The notes under the pieces: model-generated
Database searches by the model: none
What the model was told of the DNA's origin: nothing
What the model saw: only the letters and a program-made list of their open reading frames with translations
Assembly (NCBI GenBank): GCA_023627715.1
Contig: JAMAHW010000003.1
Coordinates: 620,001-684,000, forward strand
Direction: 5' to 3'
DNA from: Periconia sp. R9002
Taxonomy: Eukaryota > Ascomycota > Dothideomycetes > Pleosporales > Periconiaceae
DNA length: 64,000 nucleotides
Made by a program: the position numbers and the translations under genes
In this document: piece by piece, positions 30,622 through 41,523 of the stretch
How positions within the stretch are numbered: position 1 is the first letter of the stretch
Layout of the letters: every line of letters begins with the position of its first letter

Positions 30622-33600
30622 ATGCTCGTATCACACCTGGAGAAAGTGTTATGCCAGGACCTGCGCGAACTCCCACGAAGACATGACTATGCTTATACCC
30701 AAAATGCGACGCGAGAACTATATCAAATTCTATTTCGTTCCCTCGCCGGCCGCCCCGAACACATTCCTCTCCTGTTCCCAAACGGCCCGCCCACCGACCC
30801 GGATATTACCTGGAGCTTACGCGATGCCCAGGGAGCAGTAGAGGGTGCTGAGTACACGGAAGCAGCTCGAGGAAAGCCATGTGGACATATTTTCAAGAGT
30901 GGCGAAGCAACGTATCGATGCAAGACGTGCACCAATGACGATACTTGCGTGCTGTGTGCTCGGTGCTTTGATGGCTCTGATCATGAAGGCCACCAGGTAT
31001 TTGTTAGCATATCGCCTGGTAATTCTGGCTGTTGCGACTGTGGAGATGATGAGGCTTGGATCCGCCCCCTTCACTGCACCATCCATTCAGCTTCTGCCTC
31101 GTCTGGAACCGGTACAGCTGGTAAGGCAAAAGCAGGGCCCCCATTGCCGGACGAGCTCGTGGAAAGTATTCGCATGACGATTTCTCGGGCGCTGGACTAT
31201 TTAATTGATGTATTTTCATGCTCGCCTGAGCAGCTGCGTCTCCCCAAGACAGAAGAATCCATCCTACAGGATGAACGGTCATCACGTCTGACGTCTAAGT
31301 GGTATGGACCTGGTGACCAGGCAGATGAAGAGCAGAAATTTTGCCTCGTCTTGTGGAACGATGAGAAGCACACAGTACATGATGTGCAGGATCAAGTTGC
31401 CCGCGCCTGTAAACAAAAGATGGCATTTGGACTAGCCAAAGCCCACGAGGTGAATGACGTTGGACGAGCCACTATAGTGACCCGGAGCAATATCAAAGAT
31501 CTCCTTCGTATGGCTAAGATCATCGAAGACATTAAATTAACGGTCACCATTCGCTCAGCGCGAGACACCTTTCGCGAACAGATGGCCGGAGCTATCGTGG
31601 AGTGGATTTCAGATATCGCTGGCTCCAGTGTGGGTGATGATGCTCAAATACTCCGGCGCATCGTGTGCGAAGAACTGCTCAAACCATGGCGGGTGGGTAG
31701 TGAAGCCTCTAATATTGGCATTGGGAGAAATGGGCTCGACGATCACGAAATGGAGGACAGGGATCCGGATGTGGACAACTTTTACTATCGCTACCTGAAT
31801 CAGCAGCGCCGTGCGCAACTAGCGCGGATACGTCGCCAACGTGAGGATGCGAATGCAGATACAGCGGCTTCTGATGCTGATGCAGACGAAGAAGAAGAAA
31901 GTGCTGGTGACACTGGAGATGGTGGTGAGGGCATGGATCTCGACGATTTTCTTACCCAAGATCCCGATGGCGATATCACCATGGAGGCAGATGAGACATT
32001 GGAAGTCGTTATCACGACACCTGCAAACATACCTCGAACTGCTCCCAACATAGACCGGCAACAAAACACACAAAATCTCACTCCAGTTGATTCAGACAGT
32101 GAACCAGTGGCCTCCGCCCCTGCGTTGAGCCATGTGGAACCATCTTTGCACATACCTGAAACTCCCAGGACAATATCGTTGCCATTGAGACAGGCTCGGC
32201 CACCACAGTACTGGCTTGAAAAACCTACCAGCTATGGAAAAAAACCGGGCACGCCTGCCCACGAAGATCTCTGGCAGCGTCTAAGACTCGACCACCTGAT
32301 TCTCTATGATCTCCGGATGTGGAAGCAGCTCCGAATTGGTGTGCGCGATGTCTTCATTAGTACTGTTGTTGCTATACCTCAATTCAAGCGTTTACTGGGC
32401 TTGCGATTTGCCGGCGTTTACACCGCACTCGCACAGCTCTACCTTATCGCAGATCGGGAGCCCGATCATTCCATCATTAACCTATCACTGCAAATGCTTA
32501 CCACGCCATCCATCACGTACGAGATTGTGGAACGCGGAAATTTTCTCACCAATCTGATGGCTATCTTGTATACCTTCTTGACAACACGTCAAGTCGGTTA
32601 CCCCTGGAATGTAGAGGCTAATGCCACCTTGGCATTTGAACAAGGTGCTGTAACAAACCGGCGCATGTATCATTTCTTTCAGGACATGAAATATCTCCTT
32701 GGGTCTGCACATGTTCAAGAAAGGATTCGGGAAGAAGAGAGATACCTGTTACAGTTCCTGGACCTCGTCAAGTTACACCAAGGCATCTGTCCTAACGTAC
32801 GTGCTGTTGGCGAGCACCTCGAGTATGAAACTGAGACCTGGATCAGTGCGTCTTTAATCACCCGGGAGATCAATAGGCTATGCAGGCAATTCTCCGAAGC
32901 TTTTGTCTGGAATCGAGACGCGGATCCGACCAGCATCAACCGAGCGATCAAAGCCGCTGTGAAGGTTGCCATTATCAATTCTTTGGGTGTCGAACGTAAA
33001 CGGTTCGAACAAGCAGAGTTAAAAGCGGAAACACAGTTCAAGACTATCGATGTCATGGAGTTTGATACGGATCCTTTGACTGGCAGAGGCTCTCGATATC
33101 GCATTGTCGATTATGTCGTCGCGAAGGAACCAATGAGCTTCCATCATGCCCTACATTATACTGTATCATGGCTTCTCGATCGCGCGCGAAGCATGCCACG
33201 TGACCATGTAGCAAGCCTACTACATTTTTCTCAGCGCGAGCTTCAAGAAGGCCTCAGTATCGCATCAGTCGCCATACCAGAGCACCAGCCCGACGAATAT
33301 CTTTTGGCTTTGTTTGATTTCCCTCTCAGAGTCTGTGCATGGCTGGCACAAATGAGGGCAGGAATTTGGATTAGGAATGGGGTTACTCTCAAGCACCAGA
33401 TGATACAGTATCGTAACATCTCTCAACGGGATGTATCCTATCTACGAGACATATTTCTTCTTCAAGCAGGGTTGGTTTTGTGCGACTCTTCGACTTTCCT
33501 AGCTTCCATGGTCGACCGGTTCGGCATACTTCCTTGGATCAGCGGCAAATACGATGCTGAGTATCATGGTTTTGAGGATGCACAAATGGTCGATGTGGTA

Positions 33601-36600
33601 GAAGATTTTGTTCATCTTCTCATTATACTGCTTAGTGACCGCAACTCACTTATACCTATCGAGAACGACTCCAATCCACACATAATAGCCATGCGAAGAG
33701 ACATCGCCCACGTTCTTTGTTTTAAGCCATTGTCATACTCGGACATGACTGCTAAGTTGTCAGAAAAGCACCAAAAGTTGGATGAGTTTCCAGATATTCT
33801 AGATGAGATGACAACCTTCAGACCGCCTGAAGGTCTGTCCGACTCTGGGACATTCGAGTTGAAAGAGCAGTATATTGAGTTGGTTGATCCTTATACTCAT
33901 CAGTATACACGAAATCAACGTGAAGAAGCTGAGACCATTTACAAGAATTACATGGCGAAAAAAACAGGGAAACGAGCCACAGACATTGTTTTTGAACCTC
34001 AGCTTCGGCCAATCCCTTCGGGACTGTTCGAGTGTCTTTCCGACTTCACTCGGCGGGCCATCTTCACACAAATCGTGTATTATCTACTAGGCTACGGGCT
34101 GATGTATCGTACCGCCACGCCCGAAATTCCCGCGACCCGTGTCGAAACGTACATCCAAACTGTTCTCCAGCTGCTCCTTGTCGCCATTTTAGAAGATAAA
34201 TCGGACCAGCATGGGTGGGCTCAACATGGTTCAGAGTCGTTCGCTACTGCTGTTCTTGTCAAACATGCGAGTTTTGGTTTACCTGAACATCCTACCATTC
34301 TGTCTATATTGAAAACGTTGTCGGAGAAAGAGCAGTTTCAGTCTTGCGAGCCCAAAATAAGGCTAATACTTCAGCGCCTCAAACAACGTCAGCAGGCCAC
34401 TTTCACTGTCGCAACAATGTCGATCAATATGCCCACTGAGAGATTGGATGCTGTGTCGCCGGCTACAGTCACTCTACAGGAGAAGGAACTCAAAAAGAAG
34501 CAAGCGCTAGAGAGACAGGCACGCGTTATGGCTTCCTTCAAAGAACAACAAGGTCAATTTTTGGCAAATCAGAATTTTGATTGGGGAGAGGATCTCAGTG
34601 ACCTGGATGATGAATCAGGCGCATCGATGGTTGAACAAGAGAAAATTGAGAAATATCCCTCCGAAAAGTGTATCATGTGCACGGAAGAAACAGACGACCA
34701 ACGATTGTTTGGATGTTTCGGCTATGTCTCGCCGGGCAATATGCTTCGCCAGACAGACCTTCGAGACGAAGATTGGGTTTCTGAGGTCACTGAAACCCCT
34801 ACTAGTCTTGACCGGTCTGCAGATGATCTCCGACCGTTTGGCGTATCCGGCAAAAACCGGCGCACTGTAGAGAAGATTTCATCGACTGGGGATAAAGTAG
34901 TGACCGAACGACAAGAGTTAGGCAAAGGATTCCCTCCACGTCAAGTAAAGACAGGCCCTATCTCATCTGGTTGTGGGCACATCATGCACTATCACTGTTT
35001 CGAAGTGTACTTGCAGAATTTACAGCGACGGCATGTTAGCCAGATTTCTCGTGATCATCCCGAGCGTCCGGAATACAAAGAATTCCAATGCCCATTATGT
35101 AAAGCCCTTGGGAATCTTTTCTTGCCAATCATCTGGAAGGGTAAAAAGGTCTCTTATCCAGGTGCTTTGGAAACAAGGACTTCATTCGACAGTTGGATAA
35201 CCTCTCAGCTTGCTATCGATATTTCCAAACTTGATCAAGGCCTGGAGGGAATCGCTACTGGTGATGAATCTTCAAGCCGTGCCCGCCAACAGGAAGCATT
35301 ATCCGAATATGGCAGTCAGGATTTTATTCAGCCTGTAGCTACCCGCCTGTCGGAGATTACCAAGTCAACCTTCGGTACCGTGCCCACGCCTCAGACATCA
35401 GTAATACCCCGTCTTCAGCTCCCTACATTGACGCCGATGTCGAATGACGACCCGCGTGAGCCAATTGTCGTTTCGTCGGAAATGAATACCAGCACCACAC
35501 AAAACTATTTCATGCTAGAGCTGGTGAAGGCCTATGAACGTGTGCGAGACACATTTCGTGCTAATGGAATACCCTCTTCGTTTCAATATCCCCGCACACT
35601 GGGATCGGCTTCTATAGAGGATTTGACTCATACCGACGCTCTTGCTCAAGCCCTCGGATTCTCAATATCTGCCGTTGAGATTGCTCAGCGTGGAGTACAG
35701 AGAGACTCGATGAGGGGCAATTTGCTCGAGCGGATTTCCCCCCAAGCACTAACGCATTTGCGGATTTACTCGGAGACGATCTCATCCTATCTTGCGGTAG
35801 GCGCTCTGCGAAACCAAGCGTCAAATAAGACGATGGATGAGTACTTGCATACGCAAGTTCAGCAACTTCACCAATTGTTTATTGGCCACCCCAACATTTT
35901 TGATCCGGAGAGCTTACCTTACGATCTGAAGAGCATTGAGCCATTGCTTTTGAAAGATTCATTTAACTTTGTTTGTGAAAGTGCGGTTTGCGTGGTCCCA
36001 GCCCTCAACCTGGATATCCATCACATACTCCGTCTCTGCTACTTGGCGGAGATGGTACGAGTTGTCATTGCTTTCGCAAGTGATGGCGGAGAGGCCCAAA
36101 TCGCAACTTCCGAACGCTTTATCAGTGAAGAAAAGGTCAAATTTGGCACATTCACCGCGGAGCAGCTGGACAACATGCTCGGCTTTGTATCTTTCGTATT
36201 CAACGTTGCTCGCTCGGGAAATTCTCAAACTTCGTTGGCGTTTCGAGATATGCAAATACCCGACCGTTTCAAGAACCCGAAGTTTCTCTATCTCATTTAC
36301 ACCATGGCGTCAACTTATGCGCTGCCGTTTGTTCGCAAAGCTGCGATACTAATGCACGTTCGCTATGGTGTAGAGCTACCTAATGTTCCCTTCGATCAGG
36401 TGGATGATTCTGAGCTTGATCGTTTGTCATCATTATTAAGACTACCATCTCTGCACGATCTTTTTGCATCCTTTTCGGTTGAATCTGAAAGCGGGAGAAC
36501 TCTCAGATCAGTGGTGGGCGGGTGGATCAGACACTGGGTTTGGTTCCGAGAAGGCAAGCATCTCCCGTCGCTTGTCTCGCTATCTCACCCAGCCATTTTC

Positions 36601-37056
36601 GAGCTCGTGGGGTTGCCGAAGAATTACGATGTCCTTACAGATGAGGCTATCCGACGCAAATGCCCTACCACGGGGAAAGAACTCACTGACCCTTCTTTGT
36701 GCCTCCTCTGTGGAGAAATCTTATGTAGCCAGGGCGTCTGTTGCATGAAGGATAAGCACCGAGGCGGTCTCAACCAGCATCAGGCCAAGTGCGGTGGCAA
36801 CATTGGTCTCTTCATCAACATCAGGAAATGCATGGTTCTCTTTCTGAACCAGGACCACGGCGCATGGACTGTCGCACCGTACTTGGACAAACATGGGGAG
36901 GTGGATCCCACACTCCGGCGAAGCCATCAATTGTTCCTGAACCAGAAGAGATATGATGCTTTGTTAAGGAAGGTGTGGCTTGAGGGTGGAGTCCCAAGCC
37001 TGATCGCGAGACGGTTGGAAGGCGAAATGAATACAGGGGGGTGGGAAACATTGTAA
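30622..37056 (+). CDS. UBR1: N-recognin E3 ubiquitin ligase Ubr1
   Basis: One uninterrupted exon of 2144 aa, striking next to its intron-rich neighbours. It recognises destabilising N-terminal residues and builds ubiquitin chains (N-degron pathway). Domains: UBR box about 87-155 (CGHIFKSGEATYRCKTC, CVLCARCF, GNSGCCDCGD) that binds basic N-termini; ClpS-like region about 245-340 (CLVLWNDEKHTVHDV) for bulky hydrophobic N-termini; acidic linker about 400-470; a large helical middle; RING split by an insert, from about 1350 (CIMCTEE) through CGHIMHYHCFEVY to CPLC at about 1490; and the C-terminal cap from about 2013 (CLLCGEILC, GGNIGLFI, LDKHGEVDPTLRR). The start matches family N-termini (DLRELPRRHDYAYTQ). 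All key Cys and His are present. Confidence 0.96.
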   Translation: MLVSHLEKVLCQDLRELPRRHDYAYTQNATRELYQILFRSLAGRPEHIPLLFPNGPPTDPDITWSLRDAQGAVEGAEYTEAARGKPCGHIFKSGEATYRCKTCTNDDTCVLCARCFDGSDHEGHQVFVSISPGNSGCCDCGDDEAWIRPLHCTIHSASASSGTGTAGKAKAGPPLPDELVESIRMTISRALDYLIDVFSCSPEQLRLPKTEESILQDERSSRLTSKWYGPGDQADEEQKFCLVLWNDEKHTVHDVQDQVARACKQKMAFGLAKAHEVNDVGRATIVTRSNIKDLLRMAKIIEDIKLTVTIRSARDTFREQMAGAIVEWISDIAGSSVGDDAQILRRIVCEELLKPWRVGSEASNIGIGRNGLDDHEMEDRDPDVDNFYYRYLNQQRRAQLARIRRQREDANADTAASDADADEEEESAGDTGDGGEGMDLDDFLTQDPDGDITMEADETLEVVITTPANIPRTAPNIDRQQNTQNLTPVDSDSEPVASAPALSHVEPSLHIPETPRTISLPLRQARPPQYWLEKPTSYGKKPGTPAHEDLWQRLRLDHLILYDLRMWKQLRIGVRDVFISTVVAIPQFKRLLGLRFAGVYTALAQLYLIADREPDHSIINLSLQMLTTPSITYEIVERGNFLTNLMAILYTFLTTRQVGYPWNVEANATLAFEQGAVTNRRMYHFFQDMKYLLGSAHVQERIREEERYLLQFLDLVKLHQGICPNVRAVGEHLEYETETWISASLITREINRLCRQFSEAFVWNRDADPTSINRAIKAAVKVAIINSLGVERKRFEQAELKAETQFKTIDVMEFDTDPLTGRGSRYRIVDYVVAKEPMSFHHALHYTVSWLLDRARSMPRDHVASLLHFSQRELQEGLSIASVAIPEHQPDEYLLALFDFPLRVCAWLAQMRAGIWIRNGVTLKHQMIQYRNISQRDVSYLRDIFLLQAGLVLCDSSTFLASMVDRFGILPWISGKYDAEYHGFEDAQMVDVVEDFVHLLIILLSDRNSLIPIENDSNPHIIAMRRDIAHVLCFKPLSYSDMTAKLSEKHQKLDEFPDILDEMTTFRPPEGLSDSGTFELKEQYIELVDPYTHQYTRNQREEAETIYKNYMAKKTGKRATDIVFEPQLRPIPSGLFECLSDFTRRAIFTQIVYYLLGYGLMYRTATPEIPATRVETYIQTVLQLLLVAILEDKSDQHGWAQHGSESFATAVLVKHASFGLPEHPTILSILKTLSEKEQFQSCEPKIRLILQRLKQRQQATFTVATMSINMPTERLDAVSPATVTLQEKELKKKQALERQARVMASFKEQQGQFLANQNFDWGEDLSDLDDESGASMVEQEKIEKYPSEKCIMCTEETDDQRLFGCFGYVSPGNMLRQTDLRDEDWVSEVTETPTSLDRSADDLRPFGVSGKNRRTVEKISSTGDKVVTERQELGKGFPPRQVKTGPISSGCGHIMHYHCFEVYLQNLQRRHVSQISRDHPERPEYKEFQCPLCKALGNLFLPIIWKGKKVSYPGALETRTSFDSWITSQLAIDISKLDQGLEGIATGDESSSRARQQEALSEYGSQDFIQPVATRLSEITKSTFGTVPTPQTSVIPRLQLPTLTPMSNDDPREPIVVSSEMNTSTTQNYFMLELVKAYERVRDTFRANGIPSSFQYPRTLGSASIEDLTHTDALAQALGFSISAVEIAQRGVQRDSMRGNLLERISPQALTHLRIYSETISSYLAVGALRNQASNKTMDEYLHTQVQQLHQLFIGHPNIFDPESLPYDLKSIEPLLLKDSFNFVCESAVCVVPALNLDIHHILRLCYLAEMVRVVIAFASDGGEAQIATSERFISEEKVKFGTFTAEQLDNMLGFVSFVFNVARSGNSQTSLAFRDMQIPDRFKNPKFLYLIYTMASTYALPFVRKAAILMHVRYGVELPNVPFDQVDDSELDRLSSLLRLPSLHDLFASFSVESESGRTLRSVVGGWIRHWVWFREGKHLPSLVSLSHPAIFELVGLPKNYDVLTDEAIRRKCPTTGKELTDPSLCLLCGEILCSQGVCCMKDKHRGGLNQHQAKCGGNIGLFINIRKCMVLFLNQDHGAWTVAPYLDKHGEVDPTLRRSHQLFLNQKRYDALLRKVWLEGGVPSLIARRLEGEMNTGGWETL

Positions 37057-37380
37057 GCGATTTTACTAGTTGGAGACGAGAGTGAGGACATTGGGATGGG
37101 GGCAGAGGGCTTGAGATGCAATTTTTACATTTGAATTGTAGTATAACACACATTGGTATCAGCAAACAGTCTTTTCCCCCTTTAATTATCAATTGACATT
37201 AGCTCGTACTGGAGTTGTTGGTGATGTTTTGTGTTCACGCTCGGACCAACGCTAACTACTTAGCCTACCGATGACTTCGGTCGAGAGCTCAGAGCGCGAC
37301 TTTTTCATTCTTTCTTTCCGCCTCAAACAATTCATTCCGTCTGCCTCGCATATCTGCCTTCAGTGTGGTGCCGTGCGCCA
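37057..37380. other. Intergenic region between UBR1 and the Mtf2-like gene
   Basis: A 324-bp spacer between two genes in the same direction; nothing specific seen. Confidence 0.5.
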
Positions 37381-38913
37381 ATGTCGATATGCTGGTGTAG
37401 TTATCGAGCATTATATCGCTCCCGCCTTCCGCCACCTTCTGCCAACTCCCTCGTGCCATTTCTCTACCAAACTGCGACCCTGCAACAATGCCGCCGCCAC
37501 GCATCCTCCCGACCGCCCTATCGACATGATGGCGTTCCCTTTGAAGACGAATTGCAGTCTTCAGATACACCACAGCAGCCTCCACGTAACACTACCATAA
37601 CAGGGTCCGAACGTGCGGCATTCGAGAAGCTTTACAAAAAGTTCAGTGCGCCAGAGAGCGATCCGCAGGAGCTTGATGAGTTTGCAGAGGAAGATATTTC
37701 CGGGGACAATACAGAAAAGGGCGTCAAAGATGACAACTTAGATGCTTTATTCGATACTGTTTTGGCAGGTCGGTTGGATCCGCAGCGACCCCTGCAGGCA
37801 CCACGGAAGACATACAAGAAGCCCAAGCCTGAGCCAAATCTTGCTACAGTTGCTGCGCAAATCTTGAAACCTAAACTTAGCGAAGCAAAAAGAAAAGAGA
37901 AACGATTGGCAGATGAGAGAAAGGCTTTGTTGAAAGCAACACAGAAAGCGGAGAAAGAAAGGATTACCACTTTGCTGGTGAACGCAAAGACAGACCGAGA
38001 GTTATGGCAAATACTAGAGAAAGAGGTGTTTGAACCCGTCACCAGACTAGATCTAGATGCCTCCAAGAAACTGGGGAAACCGGAGAAACAGAAGAAAGGG
38101 AAGAAATGCAGCGATTCACCGGTCTCCGTCAGCTCCGGTGGTCTTCCATTTCCCACCTCGCCCACTGATACCATTTACGATCCTCCGGATCGTAAGCCCT
38201 CCCCGACGGATGCGAGTGTCCTTTTTCCCAACTATCCGAGTCTCACAAACATAGCCGCGAACCAGTTGTTTATAAAATTTCCCACATCGGCGCTCATCTT
38301 CTCCATCCTACCGTCGCTAAAATCACAAGGTCGGTCCTCCTATGCCCTCGGTGCTACTTCTGGACTTTACAGAGTAGTAATACGCGTTGCGTGGCAGCAG
38401 AATGCATCTTATTCAGTTATTTGCAACCTTCTCCAAGAGATGGACAATAGTGGTATCGACTTTGATTACACTATTTTAAACCTACTCAATTCAATCAAGA
38501 GCGAATATTTTGCGGCCAAGTCGGGAAAACTTGGAAGGGCTTCTCAACTCGTAATGAACATGGAAGTCTTCAGACAGGATATGATGAGGTTGATAGAATG
38601 GAGAGATGTTATTGAGAAAAGATTGGGGACGTGGACGGAGGAGAAGGCCGCGGAAGGGACACTCATCAGACAAATATCGCCACGGACTAGGGGTGCACGA
38701 GGCATGAAACAACGGCATGCTTATGACAATACCGTCCCTTTTAAAGAAAACTCTAGGGATGTGTTGGAGAATATTGGCGAAGATCATATACCGCTCGTTG
38801 CGGATATGCATAAAAATGATGCCGGCAATACTAATGATCATGGTATGCCATCTGCCGAGGACGCGAAGGATGGCTATAAAGAAGACGCTTCGGTGGATAA
38901 TGCGCGAGTTTAG
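37381..38913 (+). CDS. Mtf2/Nam1-like mitochondrial RNA-processing protein
   Basis: Single exon, 510 aa from ATG 37381. The N-terminus is basic and without acidic residues (YRALYRSRLPPPSANSLVPF, QQCRRHASSRPP), a likely mitochondrial presequence. Residues about 75-240 are charged and helical with TDRELWQILEKEVFEPV. The core at about 300-430 (ANQLFIKFPTSALIFSILPS, LYRVVIRVAWQQNASYSVI, LLQEMDNSGIDFDYTILNLL, RRDM-like FRQDMMRLIEWRDVIEKRLG) matches the Mtf2-like domain of fungi. Yeast Mtf2 (Nam1) couples mitochondrial transcription to RNA processing and translation. The last 80 residues are variable and acidic. Confidence 0.8.
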   Translation: MSICWCSYRALYRSRLPPPSANSLVPFLYQTATLQQCRRHASSRPPYRHDGVPFEDELQSSDTPQQPPRNTTITGSERAAFEKLYKKFSAPESDPQELDEFAEEDISGDNTEKGVKDDNLDALFDTVLAGRLDPQRPLQAPRKTYKKPKPEPNLATVAAQILKPKLSEAKRKEKRLADERKALLKATQKAEKERITTLLVNAKTDRELWQILEKEVFEPVTRLDLDASKKLGKPEKQKKGKKCSDSPVSVSSGGLPFPTSPTDTIYDPPDRKPSPTDASVLFPNYPSLTNIAANQLFIKFPTSALIFSILPSLKSQGRSSYALGATSGLYRVVIRVAWQQNASYSVICNLLQEMDNSGIDFDYTILNLLNSIKSEYFAAKSGKLGRASQLVMNMEVFRQDMMRLIEWRDVIEKRLGTWTEEKAAEGTLIRQISPRTRGARGMKQRHAYDNTVPFKENSRDVLENIGEDHIPLVADMHKNDAGNTNDHGMPSAEDAKDGYKEDASVDNARV

Positions 38914-39318
38914 CCATGCAAGTTCATACACTTAATGTACATATGTAACATATTTTAGATGTAATATAGTCAATGTTAACAATACAGTCTGTCAAATGAG
39001 AAAGGATCGAGCCAATTTAATACTAAAATGATATCAAAGAACTAATCAAAGAACGATAAAAGAAGAGCGTTTGTGTAGAACTTGTATGTAGTGATGTTGA
39101 GGTTTACTTCAAAATGAAGTTGGTGAGGAGGGCGGTTCTATACATACCTAGTTTTGTAACGACGATGACGATATGTCTGGTAAGGAGGTTGTTTTCGGGG
39201 TAATTTAATTTACTAATGTAACGCTACTGCTACATGTAATCTAAACCGCTCAGAAGAGCTTCAACAACCACACCACCCTCCGAGTAGTATCACGACCGCG
39301 CTGGGAGTCAGTCGCCCA
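38914..39318. other. Intergenic region
   Basis: AT-rich 405-bp spacer before the Zn2Cys6 gene; no feature recognised. Confidence 0.5.
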
Positions 39319-41251
39319 ATGAGGAGCCACGACGGCTGTTGGACGTGCAAGGTGAGGAAGAAGCGGTGCGACGAGTTAAGGCCAGTGTGTAGGAACTGCT
39401 CAACACTGGAAATCACTTGTCATTTCGGTAATAAGCCATCATGGATGGACAACGGAAATGGACAGAAAGAGAAAGCAGAAGAAATCAAGCGCGAGGTCAA
39501 GAACGCCGCTGCACGTCGCCGCGGGACCTTGCCGACAGATGCACAGGGGCCTATTACCTCAGTATCTGATAAGGGTATTGTGTTAAACGCAAATTCTAGC
39601 GATACGGAAAGTGTGTTTGCAATGAGCCCGCTCTTTCGCGGTGAACAGTCTTCAGCGTCCGCCCCCACTTGGATGTCTGCACATACGCAACCTAGCATCG
39701 AACCGTCATCGAGCAATGCCAATCAAAAATTCTGGAATAAAACATACTGGTTTCCTGTGCGCGACTCATCTAGTGATCTCCCGGGAGATTCAGAACTCGA
39801 CCGCCGGTTTATGATGTGTAAGTATCCCAGATGAGAAGTACCGTTCTTTCGCCATGCCAGCTGTTGTTAAGAGTCCTCTACGCCCACTGAACTATTTCCA
39901 CTTGATTTTGACTGACTTTATAATCGTGTTACCAGTCTACTTCGACCACTTCTTTCCGTTTCTGTTCCCATTCTACAGACCTCCACTACTCGAAGGTGGG
40001 CGTAGCTGGATCATAGAACTTGTAGTGGGTAGTGAGGCTATGTGGCACACGACACTTTGCCTGAGCACATATTTTATGTCCATTTCGCTCGATGGAGCTG
40101 TCCACGACAAGGCCTTTTGCAAAAAGGCTGCCTGGGAAAAGCTTTTGCAGCAAATGGGTCTAACCTTCACGATGTTGCAACGCAGTCTCCAGGAAATTAC
40201 TTCAGCCAACACGGCGGACTCGTTGGTGAAGGTCTGCAGAATAATGGGGAGTATTATACAGCTGCAGCGCTTCGAAATCTCAGTAGGGAACTTTCAAAAT
40301 TGTGGACAGCACCTTGGTGCAGCCATCACTCTCTTCAAAGAGGCTTTTAGGATTGCAGAGAACCTCACAGACGACGAAGAGCCACATGCATTCCGTGGCA
40401 TTCTAAATCACATAGGCCGACCAATCTGGACTATAAATTCTCGAAGCCATGGAGCCTGGAGCACCGATCAAGCAGCATTCCGATTCTACTCCGCACTTTT
40501 AATCGTGGACGATATCATCGCCAGTACTTGCATGACGGAACCACCTAAATTGTCTGAGTATCATAATCAAGTCCTCTCTGTAGACGACCACAACCCTGAA
40601 GCAAGATCGCAATTAAATCTCAAGGACTTTATGGGATGCGAAAACTGGGCCTTATTGCAGATCAGTGAGATATCTGTGCTTGATTCATGGAAAAAATCTA
40701 TGAAGAAGGTCGGTCAGTTGGACATTATGGAGCTGGTCGCGCGTGCATCAGTGATCAAGCAGCGTTTACTCGGTCACCTTGCTTGCCTTGAAGCCACGAC
40801 TAATATGCCCAATACCAACCCCGGCTTGTTCGCATTCTTCAATGATCAATTGCCATCTATGCCGGGTGGCGGTAGTGCATTTGTCACTCGGGTGTGGACG
40901 CATGCCGCATTGCTTTATCTCTCGATTACCGTGTCCGGTTGGCAGCCTGCAAACCTCGAAATTCGGAACAATATAACACGAATATTAGCATTACTAGAAC
41001 AGATGCCAGAACCTAAACTGCTACGGTCTGTAGCATGGCCATTCTGTATTGCCGGGTGCCTGGCCGAGCCTGAGGAGGAATGTCGTTTCCGAGCGATGGC
41101 TGATGCGCTGGTTCCACATCAACTCTTTGGAGCCGCGCGCAAAGCACTAGAGATCATGGAGAGCGTTTGGAAATGCAGATCCGACTTGACTATTGACACA
41201 GACTTTGCGGCATGTGTCTCAAGCATGGGCTACATATCCTTGTTGGTCTGA
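39319..41251 (+). CDS. Zn2Cys6 transcription factor with Fungal_trans_2 domain
   Basis: Two exons, 39319-39817 and 39936-41251, encoding 604 aa. The binuclear zinc cluster is at the very start: C7-x2-C10-x6-C17-x6-C24-x2-C27-x6-C34 (CWTCKVRKKRCDELRPVC). After a Ser-rich linker the intron joins into YFDHFFPFLFPFYRPPLLEG, the entry to the regulatory Fungal_trans_2 type domain, followed by LCLSTYFMSISLD, RIMGSIIQLQRFEISVG and PFCIAGCLAEPEEE. Such proteins are usually local or pathway regulators binding CGG-type sites. It lies upstream of the SDR, ferric-reductase-like and methyltransferase genes and could control them, which is inference. Confidence 0.9.
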
Positions 41252-41523
41252 CGACACGACGTGAGCAGCACCCGCGCGGCTTGTGGGGTTTGGCTTGTGG
41301 GGTTTTATCCCCGCGCGCGATCAACCTTCCTACCAAACCAGGCAGCACAGTGATGAGACGACTTCTCAAATGCTCAAGCTACAGTTCTCCACTCTGAGCA
41401 GAGCTGACATATGCCGACATCGAAATATAAATAGCAACCAATGCCTCGTGGAGCAGCAGGTTATACGAACTCCCATCAGCAACTCTCATATTCTCCCATC
41501 TATACAAATCAAACTACAACATC

